Source: Diplodia intermedia (taxonomy: Eukaryota > Ascomycota > Dothideomycetes > Botryosphaeriales > Botryosphaeriaceae). From it: a stretch of DNA of 64,000 nucleotides. Both the position numbers and the translations under genes were made by a program. The notes under the pieces are model-generated. The model saw nothing but the letters and a program-made list of their open reading frames with translations. It did no database searches and was not told the DNA's origin. Location of the stretch: positions 28,075 through 92,074 of the forward strand of contig JAKEKT010000122.1 of assembly GCA_021495925.1 (NCBI GenBank), written 5' to 3'. Shown piece after piece: positions 11,723 through 22,980 of the stretch. Each line of letters begins with the position of its first letter. The stretch's first letter is position 1.

Positions 11723-12507
11723 ATGCATTTCTACATCCTCGGAGGAAGCGGCCGCACCGGCCAGATGGTCATCGACAACGCGCTTCAGCGAGGTAAGCAC
11801 CCTCAGAATCCCCCAACACCGCCAGCGATAACCAACACATCACCCAGGCCACACCGTCACCGCAATGGTCCGCAGCCCCGACTCCCTCACACCAAGAACC
11901 GGCCTCACCGTCGTCAAAGGTAAGCAACCACCCGATTCATACCCTCCCCCAACGGGCAGCGGCGCTAACACATACCTCCCCAGGAACACCACTCTCCCAA
12001 CCCGACATCACCGCCTCGTTCCTGCACCCCACCCGCCCCGACGCCGTCATCGTCACCCTCAACGCCGCGCGCGTCTCGGACAGCCCGTTCGCAGCCCCCG
12101 CCGCGCCGCCGCGCATGATGGCCGACGCGCACGCCCACGTCGCAGCCGCGATGCAGGCGCACGGCGTGCGCAAGATCGTCACCATGTCGGCCTTTGGCGT
12201 CGCCGAGTCCGGCCCCAACCTGCCGTGCGCCTTCCGCCTCGTGCTGCGCGGGACCAACATGAAGTACCAGTTCGAGGACCACGACTTGGTCGACGCCGAG
12301 ATGAAGATGAGGGAGGGGCTGGAGTATGTGCTGGTGAGGCCGGCGATGCTGGGCGAGGGCGAGGAGAGGCCCGTGAGGACGTTTGGGGATGAGGGCGTGG
12401 GCGCGCCGTGGTTGGCGAAGGTGACGAGGATGAGTGTCGCGGCGTTTTTGGTCGGTGCGTGTGAGTCGGATGAGTGGGATTGTCGGACGCCGGTGATTGC
12501 GAATTGA
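11723..12507 (+). CDS. NAD(P)-binding reductase, NmrA/atypical SDR type
   Basis: A 221-aa Rossmann protein assembled from three exons; introns 11793-11847 and 11920-11983 both have GTAAGC starts and CCCAG ends. The joined protein begins MHFYILGGSGRTGQ (glycine-rich NAD(P) loop) and continues GHTVTAMVRSPDSL. Later strands include DAVIVTLNAARVSD, KIVTMSAFGV and a C-terminal EYVLVRPAMLGEG, all typical of NAD(P)H-binding NmrA-like proteins. No YxxxK triad is evident, so it may be a regulatory or atypical reductase. It is transcribed away from the FAD monooxygenase through a shared promoter. Confidence 0.85.
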
Positions 12508-12703
12508 GGAAGGGGAAGAGAGGGGGGTGTTGTTATGCTTATGATACTCTAATGCACAAGTTGTTTCCTGCGTCGGCACGCTCAGTAGAATTGAATAATT
12601 GGGTATAGTCTACATTATTACTTTTGGGCAACCAAAGTGCATCGTCTAAACCTCTAGCCATGAAACGCCAATCCGTCTATCGTCATCAATCTTGCAACCA
12701 ACG

Positions 12704-12992
12704 TTATACTATAACATCCAGGTCGACGGTGTGGGCTACGATGTAGTATGCGTCTGGACATCAGGTTAGCAGAGGCATCTACTTCGCGCAGCAGCAGAAC
12801 TTACGAACGACTCCTGGGATCCAGGCGAGGCAGCAGAGGCCTATGTTGATGAGAGCGTCGGTACCGAAGTCACGCTTTAGTACGACGACGGCAGGCGGAC
12901 AGAGGACGGCCATAATGTAATCGTGGCATTCACCCTACGCAAGTGCTGGTTAGATGCGCGTTCGTCCCTTCTCTGGTCTGAGTACTCACCAT
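12704..12992 (-). CDS. PMP3/UPF0057-family small membrane protein
   Basis: Too short and too split to appear as a plain reading frame. Exons 12990-12992, 12805-12934 and 12704-12753 join to 60 residues; introns are 12935-12989 (GTGAGT..CGTAG) and 12754-12804 (GTAAGT..TCCAG, CTAAC branch). The product has the family signature: a first hydrophobic helix with CPPAVVVLKRDFGTDALIN, then a second helix LCCLAWIPGVVHAYYIV. PMP3-like proteolipids sit in the plasma membrane and affect membrane potential and cation/stress tolerance. The first coding exon is only the ATG. The family call is strong; the start exon is inferred. Confidence 0.82.
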
Positions 12993-14219
12993 GACGAGGG
13001 TAAGACTTGTTGGTAATGGGAGGTTTGTTTTCTGATGGGAGACTAGATCATGGTCAGCGACTCAAAGGGGTTGCCAAGGCTGTCCGGGAGAGGCGTACCT
13101 TTGCAAGGGACCCGGAGGGCAAAACTGTCGGTTGGAATGTCTGGCGACTCGAGTGCGGCTCCGTGGACCCTTTAAAAAAGGATATTAAATCGTCCGGATG
13201 GAAAAGTCATTCACTCGTGGCGCAGGGTGGCAACGGCTGGCAGCTGGCAGGAGCGACAAGACATCCTTTCCCGAGTCAACATCACATCCGTGCCATGCAT
13301 GCAATCTGTGGGTCGTACGGCTCCGCACATGCTCGGCCCGACCGGATCCAACCACCACACGCCCTCCAGACGCGGGCCACTGAGGAAGCCGGCTACGTTA
13401 ACTTGCATCATCGAGCTGTCTGCCTCAAACGTACATGTTCCCTAAGCGTGTCCGTCGGTAGAAAGTCACAGGCTATCGCCAGACCGTTGCAATCGCAGCG
13501 CACATTCGAAAACTTGCCCGAAACGGAATGATGCGCCGGCCCGGGCTGATCACGCTAGCCGTGTTTCGATGGCGCGGGCGCGGCGGTGCCGCACGACTGA
13601 CTGCGTTTTGTATGCCGCCCGTTTCCCTTGATCCGGCAGCTAAGATGCCGTGTTCTTCCGCCACGTGGGTTTGCCAGCCACGGTTGACACAGGCTGCCGC
13701 GCTCCCAGTGCGCCCAACGCAATCCACACCCAACCTCTCGCGCCGGCCCATGTGGAAATTGCAAGAGGCGTAGAAGCCCGCTAGAAGGCCTCGGAGAAGC
13801 CCGGCCAGGACCAGATGTGGTACGATCGAACGCAATCGACACGTGGGATCCGTGACCACGTGGGCGCCACAAAGCCACTTCCAGGCGCCCTCTCCCCTAG
13901 TTACTACGTATTCCCAAACACCCAGCACCCTTGGCGCCGTGGCAAGCGCAAAGGACTCCCGCTAACCGCGGCTCTATTAATGTGGCCTTCTGATCCACTC
14001 GTTCCAGTGCGCTCACCGCCGTCCTCGTCCGTCTCCATTCTTACCCGGAATCCGAACACTTCCACTACTCCGCTCACACTCTCCTCCACCGACCTTGCCG
14101 ACCGTCTCTCGGGTCCCACTTCAACTCCAACCCTCGACGCCGCAGCTTCGAACACCAAAGCGATGGTATACTCCGCTTTTACAAAGACAGTGGGATGGTG
14201 AGGATGTGGAACGGCGCTT
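12993..14219. other. Intergenic 1.2 kb, no supported gene
   Basis: Upstream of the PMP3-like gene and downstream of the Zn2Cys6 gene. Several 60-170 codon frames exist on both strands, but none shows domain character, a signal peptide or convincing splice structure. Probably a long promoter plus 3' region. Confidence 0.45.
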
Positions 14220-16409
14220 TCAAAACCATGCATCGTCAATGTCTTTCAACCAGTCCGACGACGGCCAGTCGATAGTGCTCTGTTTGAGAGTGAGCATCGG
14301 ACGATTGTGCCGGAAAGCGTCGAACTTACATCCACGTCAAAGGCACTCTCCGAATGCATGAGGTCGTCGAGCGACACGTCTGTCGTGACTGAGCTTGGCT
14401 GCCTCGCGGACTGAGGGTCCCACCAGTGAGTGAAAGCGTTGTATGGATGCGGCACGGTGCCCACGTACCTTTGTCGTCGCCGGAAACCTCCTTTGTAGAA
14501 GAGCAAGCGTTTCCATCAACCCTTCCCGCACGACTTTCTTCTCCACTTCGCCGTTGCTTCTCGCCTTGGCTAGGGAAGCGGATACGCTTAGGGCGAACAG
14601 GCTTTTGAGAGTCGTATGTTCAAGCGCGACGTTGTTTATGAATACGTGAAGGGATTCTCCAAGGAGTTGGAACAAACGCGGGGCTTGTAATGACGGATCG
14701 CTGGTCTCGGGAGCGTCTCGGCCACGGTCGAGGTGCTTGCTCAGGAGCGTCATGGCTTTGTATATATCTTGCATGAACTCGACAATGAACTTGCTGAGGT
14801 AAGGCCCCGGCGCATTTATCTCCTCAACTTCAGGCGCGAGAAGTATCAGAGAGGAAAGAATGTCGGCGGCTCCACGGATACTTTCCACGCCCGGCACGTT
14901 CTCCGGAGAAAGGGAGCGCTGCACAGAGATAGCCACAGCGCCGCGCAGCGACCTGAGCGAAGCAACAGCCGCCTTCGCACTCATGTCCGTCGGGTCAACG
15001 GTAGAACACTCCAGAGGCGGCAAGTCCCTCATGGCATCTTCCACTCCATCCCACAGCTGCCTGAGCCCGACCCGCGACGCCTGATCCGGCACGCTCCGAC
15101 ACACAACGTTAGCAACACCCAGCCTCCCGCTTAACGACCTTGCCAGGAAATCCTGCAGCACGAACCCCGTCGCCGCATCCTCCCCCCCGCCCAACGCAAC
15201 CCTCAGATCCAACGCATCCGGCCTCGCGCCCGGCATGCAGTCCGTGTCCTCCGCACACAGCGCCGGCGGCATCCCGTACGCCAGCGCCGCGCCCACATCC
15301 ATCTCCACAACGCTCCACCACAGCCTGCGCCGCAGATCGCCCTGCGCCGTGGAAAACGTCGCGAACGCTGTCGGGTCCCGGTGCAGCCCCGCCACCATGG
15401 CCGCGCGCACGAGCGCGTTGGTCGCCTGCCAGTGCTCCTCGACGTGCTGGCCGCGCGCCTGCTGCGCGAGCACGAGGAGGGCGCGCGTCTGCAGCGTCGG
15501 GACTGAGGTGCGGGCGCGCCGCGGGAGCGTGGTTAGCCACGCTTCGATGGCGGCGAAGGGGCTGAGACGCAGCCAGGCTGAGGCCGCGGATTGGTGGATG
15601 TGGGAGGAGGCGCGTAGGTGGTGGGCTGCTAGAGCCATTGCGGCGTAGATTTGGGGCTCGACACGGCTGGTTCTCTCAGGGGGCTGGTTGGCCATGAAGG
15701 ACGAGAAGAGAGGCATGAAGGTGGGGCGGTGCAGGATGGCGAGTCTTTCCTCGTACAAGGAGAAGTAGGTTCGGATCAGAGAGTGGCAGACGTCCGGTTC
15801 CGGTAGCTGGTCGCGCAGCTGGGTCAAAGTGTTGGGCTTGCTCGTTGATGGAGCGGCCATGTCGGCGACCCGCCTCTTTATCAGGTCCTGAACCTCCTTC
15901 GCCAAAGACCAAAGCTCTGGATCTGTTGACGGTTGAAGGATCGACGTGGCCGTGCTGCGCACGCGGTCATACAGGCCGTCTTGGTATCCGTTTCCGTAGT
16001 ATCGGCACCTGTCCCCTTTGATCGAAAGCGTCCCAACCGGCTGCTGAGTGCGGTCATAGGGCGTTTCTGGAAGTGCACGATTGGCAGAGATAACTGCTTC
16101 GAGTGATGCAACCCGCGCTTGAAGGTCTTCGACGACGCTGCTCCTTTCCTGCGAAGCTGAGATGCCTCGCGGCTCCAGTTCCATGCGTTCATTCTCCGAG
16201 ACACGGCCCCCGGTGCTCTGGCTCTCGGGATTCTCTGGCGTTTGAGATGCTGACGGGTGGGACGGCAGCCCTTGGTCGAAGACGCAAAGCGCCTCGCGCT
16301 GCCCTTTGAGGCATTGCTGGCACGGCTGGGCCCGGTCACATCGGAGCTTCTTTTGGCGACACTCGCGGCAGGAAAGTGTGGGTCTGGGTCTTTTCTTGGG
16401 TCTGTCCAT
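14220..16409 (-). CDS. Zn2Cys6 transcription factor with fungal_trans domain
   Basis: A 693-aa regulator. Residues about 14-43 form the binuclear zinc cluster (C-x2-C-x6-C-x5-C-x2-C-x8-C, beginning CRECRQKKLRC) after a basic RPKKRPRP stretch. The middle homology region has the usual LRRRLWWSVVEMDV. The reading frame would run to 14337, but introns 14411-14468 and 14280-14329 give a better C-terminus: both are phase 0 and the joined tail is acidic and aromatic (SLDDLMHSESAF, then DWPSSDWLKDIDDAWF), as in activation domains. Possible regulator of the nearby monooxygenase/reductase pair; inference only. Confidence 0.9.
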
Positions 16410-17454
16410 TGGGTGTTCGATGGAAGGCTGGATCGCAGTGGCACGTCACAGGTGACCCCGCATTCTTGCGAATCCTGCTCGGTACGTAAGCGAGACTAAA
16501 CGTATTGGAGGCTCGCGCGGAAATGCAAAGCGGCCCCCAAAATGCTCGTATGCAGGAGGGATCACGGACATTGAAATCACTACAGTGTTGGAAACAGTGG
16601 CTGGCATCGTCATCGGTGGCAACCTTCTCCAGGAGCAATCCGAAAACGCGAGGGCCGGAAGAAATGTGTTCGAGCCTTCCTGTTCTGTATAAATTTTTAC
16701 CAGATACCATTATTCAATACAAAAAACAACACTTTCACATCTTTTCGCATTTAACTGCAGATCAATCCTCAACACCACCGATCATCTGACCTTCGCCTTC
16801 TACTCTCCAGGATTCGAGATTGCTCAGGCCGAGCGCGTCGGGAGACAAGAAGTCATGGATCATCGAGCTCCAAGGCTCTGAGGAGCTACGTGCATACAGT
16901 GTAAGCAAAGCCTTTGTTGCGAGCCAGGTCGCACAAGCGAATTAAGTAATGGCTGTGTTAAGAAGGCTGAAAGTCTTGCGGAGCCCAAACACTTGCTTGG
17001 TCTGCAACAGGGCCAGGGGGGTGAAGCACTTGAACACCTTTCGCAATTCCAGCCCACCAAGGGCGGTGACCCGCATGGGGTCCGTCTCGCGGTTGACAAG
17101 GCTACAGTAAACCGCAACCGAGGAGAGGGGACTGCGTTTGTCTCTACGACTGGTTGCGGCCTCGCGGGGCAAACCTAAGAGGGGATTCTTAGGGCACTGA
17201 GCTGACGTGCGCGTGCGGCCTCACGCAACGTGGCGAGCTTGATTGGCCACGCCAAGCTGTGTAACCTCAAGCCACTACCCCGCCCCGAGAAGCAATTGTG
17301 CTTACATAGCCCGTAGGCTGAGCATAAGAACCTCCACCGACCCCGCACGAGGCTAAACTCCGCATCTCACTTTGATTTCTCTGGTGACGTTGAACCTTTA
17401 TCTGAAAAGTTCTTCGATCTTGTCGATTATCCTCCAGGATCACCTCCAACAGCT
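16410..17454. other. Divergent intergenic region
   Basis: Between the Zn2Cys6 gene (minus) and the HET gene (plus). The stretch 17290-17454 is pyrimidine-rich and leads into the HET start. No gene supported. Confidence 0.5.
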
Positions 17455-20013
17455 ATGGCATCCCCTTCCACCTCTCGAGCGAGAATCGACCTGCAGTCTG
17501 AAAATGAGAACGAGCGTCTAGACACAGGCACGGGGACAGAGGAATCACCCCACACGGACAAGAGCTTGGGGGATTCCCCGTACATGGATGAAGGTCCGAA
17601 CGACTCCACGCACCTGGACGGGGGTGTGAACGAGCCTCCACACACCCATCACGATGACGCTGAAGACCCACCACGATTCAAAATCGCGTGGGAAGGTTCA
17701 TACTGGAGAGAAAAGTATGCGGAACATGTCTGGAATGACGGCCGCGGCTGGCATGTGCTCAACCCCGGATCTCCACCAGAGCCCTGGTGGGTTGAAGACC
17801 CACCACCACGGTCGCCATCAGATCCAGACTACCTCTGTGACGTCTGCAGTCATATCAACCTCCGTTGGATTTTCAGAAACAACATGTCTAGACCGAGATT
17901 CTATCGAGAAAGGGCAATCGCTATCGGAACGGTGGGGCAAGTTCTGAAGCAAGCGAATTGTTCGTTTTGCGTGCTTCTAGCATCGAGATTCTCTTCACGC
18001 ACACTAGACAATGAGTCGGAGCGCATCCTGATTGAGAGTAAATCCTTCTCAGAAGATGGCATAGCCGACTACAATCACCCTGAAACCGAGGTGAAGTATC
18101 TGTCTATCCTTGTGAGATACCAGAGCTTCGATATTCAGCTCCTCGACACGCGGCCAATGCGAGGACGGCAAATCAGTCCCTACATAACGGAACAAAGCAT
18201 AGCCCGACAATGGCTAGAGGACTGCGAGCACAAGCATTGTGATGGTGGGAATGAAGTGATGGTCTCCAACTTGGCTTTGATCGACTTGAAGCACAGGTGC
18301 ATAGTGCGTCCCCATGGGTCCGTTCGTTATGCTGCCCTCAGCTATGTGTGGGGTAAGACTCCGCAGAGGATGTACTCTACGAATACACGACAGGAATTTG
18401 AGACCAAGGGGATTCTTCACCCGAGCAAAGGCTTTTTACCTCAGACGATTGCGGATGCCATGGACCTAGCGGCCCATATCGGACTCGATTACCTGTGGGT
18501 GGACTCACTTTGCATTCTCCAAGACGATCCAGCGGACAAAGATCATTTCATCAGCAGAATGGGCACCATCTATGGCTCCTCAGCCATTACCATCGTCGAT
18601 GCCAATGGAAACGACGCGCGTAGTGGACTAGTAGGTATGAGTTCCCCAAGGACCAACTTTCAGAGGATCGCAGCTGTACAAGGCATGCGGCTATGTACAA
18701 CAGCAGGCTCATTCAAATTTCCCTTTGACGAGTTTCACACATGCGCTTGGCTCAAACGAGGATGGACCTACCAAGAGATGCTCCTGTCGAAACGGCTGCT
18801 CCTGGTCACCCATCACCAACTTCAATTCGTCTGTAATCACGCAGTTTATTTCGAAGAAACCCATCCACACAGTCCAAGAACAAGTGACTGGACCCTACCA
18901 GCCGATGAATATACGAAAATCCGTCGTTCAGAAGCTGCTGGGATACCAATTTTGAATCTCTATCACCATGCGGTGGAAGAGTTCACAAGTCGCTCTTTTA
19001 CGTATGACAAGGATGTTATACCAGCTTTTCAAGCTATCTTCAAGGCTGTATACAAGAGCACCGATGCGAAATCTGTATTCAATCTCCCAGATATCGATTT
19101 CGAGGAGGCTCTTTTGTGGGAAAGCAAGGGTTCGGAGTTTAACCACGTGGATCTACCGCCTTTTTCAAGAGAGGCTAGGAGTCGATGCCCTGACCGACTG
19201 CCTACCTGGACCTGGGCTGGGTGGAAGGGGCAAATATGGTATGGTCGGATGCGAGATACACTACTGATTTCGGCTGTCTCCTGGCTCTGCGCTCCTACGT
19301 CATCCATCAACGAGCACTCTATTTTCACGTTCCAAGATTACAGATGCAGAGCATGGAAAGAAGAAGGGTGGAAGCACCAATTTCTACCGGAGTGGGACTC
19401 CCACGTTTACACCCATCACTCAAGGCCAGACGTCTTCTTCCGGAATCCGGTTGCGCTAAAACCCCATGATGAGCACCACAAACCATCGTTCGTGGATGAT
19501 TCAGGTTTTCTCCATTTTTTGGCGTTTACCGTCGATATCTCCACCTCTATCATCATACATGGACTTCACTTGGACGATTGCGGAGCTTATGAGACCAACT
19601 GGAGAGATGTTCTCGATTCAAGTAAGTATGTAGCAGGGTGGATTGTTTTAGACTACTTGCCCGCCGACGAAGCCGATCTACACCTAGTAGCACTAGCAAG
19701 ATGCAGCGAAGCAGGCATACAAGAATGCGAACGACAGCTAGGAATCGACCTGAGAAACATTGCTCCGTTGGACTGGGATCCCGAGTACTTCAAGAACATT
19801 TCTCAGCCAAACACCATCGTCGAACCCAAGAGACCGTACGGTGGATACGGAATTTTCAACGCAGTACGCTTTCAGGACAAGTTCTATCCTCTCTACGCCA
19901 CCCTACTTGTGGAAATGAGGGAGGGTATTGCATACAGAGTCGGCATTGGGAGAGTCCACATCGATGCGTTCCACGCTGCAAACCCTATTCGGGGGGAGGT
20001 CCGACTTGGCTAG
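17455..20013 (+). CDS. HET-domain (heterokaryon incompatibility) protein
   Basis: An intronless 852-aa protein. The HET domain spans about residues 285-450: VRYAALSYVWGKTPQ, then IGLDYLWVDSLCILQDD, then RMGTIYGSSAITIVDANG, followed by LKRGWTYQEMLLSKRLLLV. These are the standard HET blocks. The N-terminal ~90 residues are acidic and repetitive (repeated D/E, P and H). The C-terminal half has no recognised domain. HET proteins trigger programmed cell death when unlike strains fuse; whether this one acts in allorecognition is not shown by the sequence. It sits alone with ~1 kb flanks. Confidence 0.92.
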   Translation: MASPSTSRARIDLQSENENERLDTGTGTEESPHTDKSLGDSPYMDEGPNDSTHLDGGVNEPPHTHHDDAEDPPRFKIAWEGSYWREKYAEHVWNDGRGWHVLNPGSPPEPWWVEDPPPRSPSDPDYLCDVCSHINLRWIFRNNMSRPRFYRERAIAIGTVGQVLKQANCSFCVLLASRFSSRTLDNESERILIESKSFSEDGIADYNHPETEVKYLSILVRYQSFDIQLLDTRPMRGRQISPYITEQSIARQWLEDCEHKHCDGGNEVMVSNLALIDLKHRCIVRPHGSVRYAALSYVWGKTPQRMYSTNTRQEFETKGILHPSKGFLPQTIADAMDLAAHIGLDYLWVDSLCILQDDPADKDHFISRMGTIYGSSAITIVDANGNDARSGLVGMSSPRTNFQRIAAVQGMRLCTTAGSFKFPFDEFHTCAWLKRGWTYQEMLLSKRLLLVTHHQLQFVCNHAVYFEETHPHSPRTSDWTLPADEYTKIRRSEAAGIPILNLYHHAVEEFTSRSFTYDKDVIPAFQAIFKAVYKSTDAKSVFNLPDIDFEEALLWESKGSEFNHVDLPPFSREARSRCPDRLPTWTWAGWKGQIWYGRMRDTLLISAVSWLCAPTSSINEHSIFTFQDYRCRAWKEEGWKHQFLPEWDSHVYTHHSRPDVFFRNPVALKPHDEHHKPSFVDDSGFLHFLAFTVDISTSIIIHGLHLDDCGAYETNWRDVLDSSKYVAGWIVLDYLPADEADLHLVALARCSEAGIQECERQLGIDLRNIAPLDWDPEYFKNISQPNTIVEPKRPYGGYGIFNAVRFQDKFYPLYATLLVEMREGIAYRVGIGRVHIDAFHAANPIRGEVRLG

Positions 20014-20981
20014 GTCTGACCTCTTTGGTCTCTGCTGGCTCGTCCTGTTTTTAGAGTCTCAGCATTCCCGTTATTTTTTGCGATCATTGAGCCAAGCCTT
20101 CCAGTAACGCCGAACTCTGGCTGGGGTGACTTCAACTGTCTCATTCTTCTTTTCCTTTTCTCTACTTGCTGTTCGAGGGGTGTTACTTGTAGAATAGAGA
20201 AGCCTTGATGTTCCTCTCTTGTCAAATACTTCGTCCGCTTCAACAGTTTAATCAAAATTGGAGCGCATGTGCAACCACCGTAAATCAAGTATATGACACT
20301 CGCCATCGAGTATTGCGCCATCCTACTCCCTGCATTACTTCCACGCTTACTGTCACCTTAGCACCAACATATTGTCCAGACACCAGACATCTTTACCGTC
20401 TGCCTGTGTCCTTACTCGCCCAGCTCGCCCCCGTACACTCCGTCGGGATCCATATCTGGGTCAGCGGCCCAGACAAAAGCCCTCGGCGCTCTGGCGGCAC
20501 CTTCAACCGCCGCGTTGATGCAATCGGAGGCTCCTCAATCCACAACAGGCACAGAAAGCTATGAGATCCCGTCGAACCGGTCCACGTGCTGTTGCGCGAG
20601 CGGTGAAAGATGCTTGCCCGAAGCAGTGGTTAGTCCCCTGAATCGACCGTCGCGGTGCCAAAGGGACTGCTTATCCCTTCACGCATTCTAGCACCGCCCC
20701 ATTGAATACCGCTGCATCATCCAAAGCCAGACACGGGATTATGTTACGAGGACTGTTCTGAGGACAGATCTGCAGAGAGGGGACGAGCAGTTGAGAGTGA
20801 GAAGGTAGATTACGTATTGAACAGACTACAGGACATGTGGTGATATACAGACAGCAGTGCCGCTTGAACACGCAACACAAACAGGTGAAACAAAAATCGC
20901 CCAGCAGCGAGCACCGGCAGCAGCAAGGATTGTGGCAGAAACTACGAGCTGCTAAAATAATTTCGAATTTAAGATAAAAAC
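20014..20981. other. Intergenic between convergent genes
   Basis: No intact gene. On the minus strand 20420-20540 reads as a short acidic peptide tail (ADPDMDPDGVYGGELGE then stop), with stop codons upstream and no start. It could be a relic of a gene end, but support is thin. Confidence 0.4.
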
Positions 20982-22667
20982 TTAGTACGTAAAGCCATTA
21001 GTAAAGTTAAACAAGTTACTCGGATCCCACGTGCTCTTGACCGACTCCAGCTTCGACAGCTTCTCCGCCGTATACCACGCCTCGCGTCCCTCGTCGCCAT
21101 GAGCATAGTTGACGTAGACCTCCAGGCCCTTGGCCCCATTCAGCTCCGCGAACGCCGCACGCCTCTCCAGCGCAAAATCGGAGATCGCAGACACCTGCTC
21201 GTCCGTCGTGAAGCCGCTGAAACTCATAAACCTGCGCCACGCACCCACCGTCAGCATAGGTCACGGAAATCGGAGGCAAGTCCACTCACAGATACGCCAG
21301 CGTGTCCCTGTACGGATACGCGGTCGCGTCGTCGGCCGTCTGCAGCGTGGCCCTGCTCGGAAACATCTCGGCCACCATGTACGACGTCGTCAGGCCGGTG
21401 GCGGCGTAGAAGCCGACGTACGCGTCGAGGGCTGCTTGGTGCGTGGCGATGTCGTACGCGTACAGGTTCAGCCCGTACGCCGCTTGGTTCAGCCCCGCGA
21501 TGCAGCCCAGCGCGTCCGCCCCGAATCGGTTCTCGTGGATCAGCCGGTTCCATGCGATCGTCGTCACGTTGGATTGCAGCGAGGATGCGGCGAGCAAGGG
21601 CGCGAGGACTTCTCGGCCTGAGGCTTCTGCGCCCGCGTATACGGCGTTGACCATGATTACGGTCTGGAGAGTGCGTTAGCGAAGCGTGGGGGGTGGCATG
21701 GGGGGGATGGTGGTGGGCTGACCGAGTTGAAGGTGCTGGAGTATTGGATGGCGGTGGTGAGGGCCAGGGCGTCGGGCTGGTCGCTGGCGAAGTCGGCGAG
21801 GATCTGGAAGATTGTGGCGTTTTCGCTGGCCGCGAAGAGGAAGTCGCCGTTCAGCGCCGTGCCGCCGTTGGTCTGGTCGTGCAGCGTGTACGTGGCGGAG
21901 GTGATGATGCCGAAGTTCTGGCCGGCGCCCCGGATGCCCCAGAACAGATCACTGTTCTCGGACGTGGAGGCGGTGACGATGTCGCCGGTCCCGGTGACGA
22001 TGGTGACGGAGTCGAGGGCGTCGATGATTAAGCCATGGAGGCCTTGGTACGGGCCAATGCCGCCGCCCAATGTGGCGCCAACCATGCCCACACAGGAACA
22101 CGAGCCAGTCTCTGCAAAAGATGTTAGCCAATGCTCGGTCGCGGGGAATGTACAAGGGCTGCAGACGGATTTCCTTTCCAGCAGCGTAGACGGGATCGAG
22201 AATGTCACCGAACGTGACTGCGCCACCGATGGTCATTGTGCTTGCCGATTCGTCAACGGAGACAGAATCAAAAGCACTAAGGTCAAGATTGATGCCATCC
22301 TGCAGAGCGCTGGTCGTTGTCGTATAGCCATGGCCACCGCCGGTGCCCAGGAAAGGGATGCTATTATTCGACGCATACTTGATCTGCGCCACTGCAATCA
22401 GCATCTCCTTGTCGTCGAAGAAACGGGAAGACGTACGATGATCGAGACATCCTCCGCAGTGGCAGGCTTGACGCCTACGACGTAGCTTGGCGCATCGTAT
22501 GCATTCCATCTCTCGGTCAAGGAACTGGCGTAGGCCGCGTCACTGGGAAGGAGCACTTCGGAGCCAGAAGAAAGGTTGTCGGTGAGATAGGCTTGAATGG
22601 TGGCGGCGTCAATGGCCGAAGCCAAGTCGACGGCGCAGAGCAGAGAGAGGATGAGTGCAGCAGCCAT
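20982..22667 (-). CDS. Secreted berberine-bridge-type FAD oxidase
   Basis: A 486-aa FAD-linked oxidase (PCMH fold plus BBE C-terminus) assembled from five exons; introns 22384-22436, 22112-22166, 21664-21722 and 21232-21289 all join in frame. The N-terminus (MAAALILSLLCAVDLASA) is a signal peptide. FLGTGGGHGY carries the His expected to bind FAD covalently, and GSCSCVGMVGATLGGGIG has the Cys/loop region of bicovalent members. The C-terminal WDPSNLFNFTNGF is the BBE tail. In clusters such enzymes oxidise alcohols or close rings. It lies at the left edge of the polyketide cluster and is divergent from the decarboxylase-like gene. Confidence 0.9.
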
Positions 22668-22980
22668 GTTCAAGAACGCCCAGCTTGTAGAGCCATCTGG
22701 GCGCGATGGCGCTTTATGAGCTTGTTGTGAGCATAAGCGAAATTGCCGCAGAAGGATGACCGCGGAAGGCGAGCGGAGAGAGCCGAATGCTTGTCTCCAG
22801 ATCCGAGTCAGCGAAGGAGCCGTGCGTGGATTGCCGCGTGCTGGCCAGGGTTGGGGTCGGGCTAATATGCGATGTTCGGCGTCGCGATGCAGCCACGCCG
22901 AATCCGAAAACAACATATGATGATCAGGCCGCGGGCCCCCAGCTGAAACGCTGTACAAGCCACTTGGTCGCAAATTGGAA
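22668..22980. promoter_or_regulatory. Divergent promoter, FAD oxidase / amidohydrolase
   Basis: A 313-bp gap between two divergently transcribed cluster genes, so a shared control region is likely. I could not pick out a convincing operator. Confidence 0.45.

Noticed and set aside
10473..11831. 452-codon plus-strand frame
   Set aside because: Antisense to the FAD monooxygenase, with a Gly/Glu/Arg-rich composition typical of a shadow frame.
13007..13531. 174-codon plus-strand frame upstream of the PMP3-like gene
   Set aside because: No domain, signal or splice support. It overlaps the probable promoter of the PMP3-like gene.
20420..20540. Minus-strand peptide tail resembling a protein C-terminus
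   Set aside because: Only about 40 codons with a stop just upstream and no start or acceptor that extends it. Kept as a remark only.
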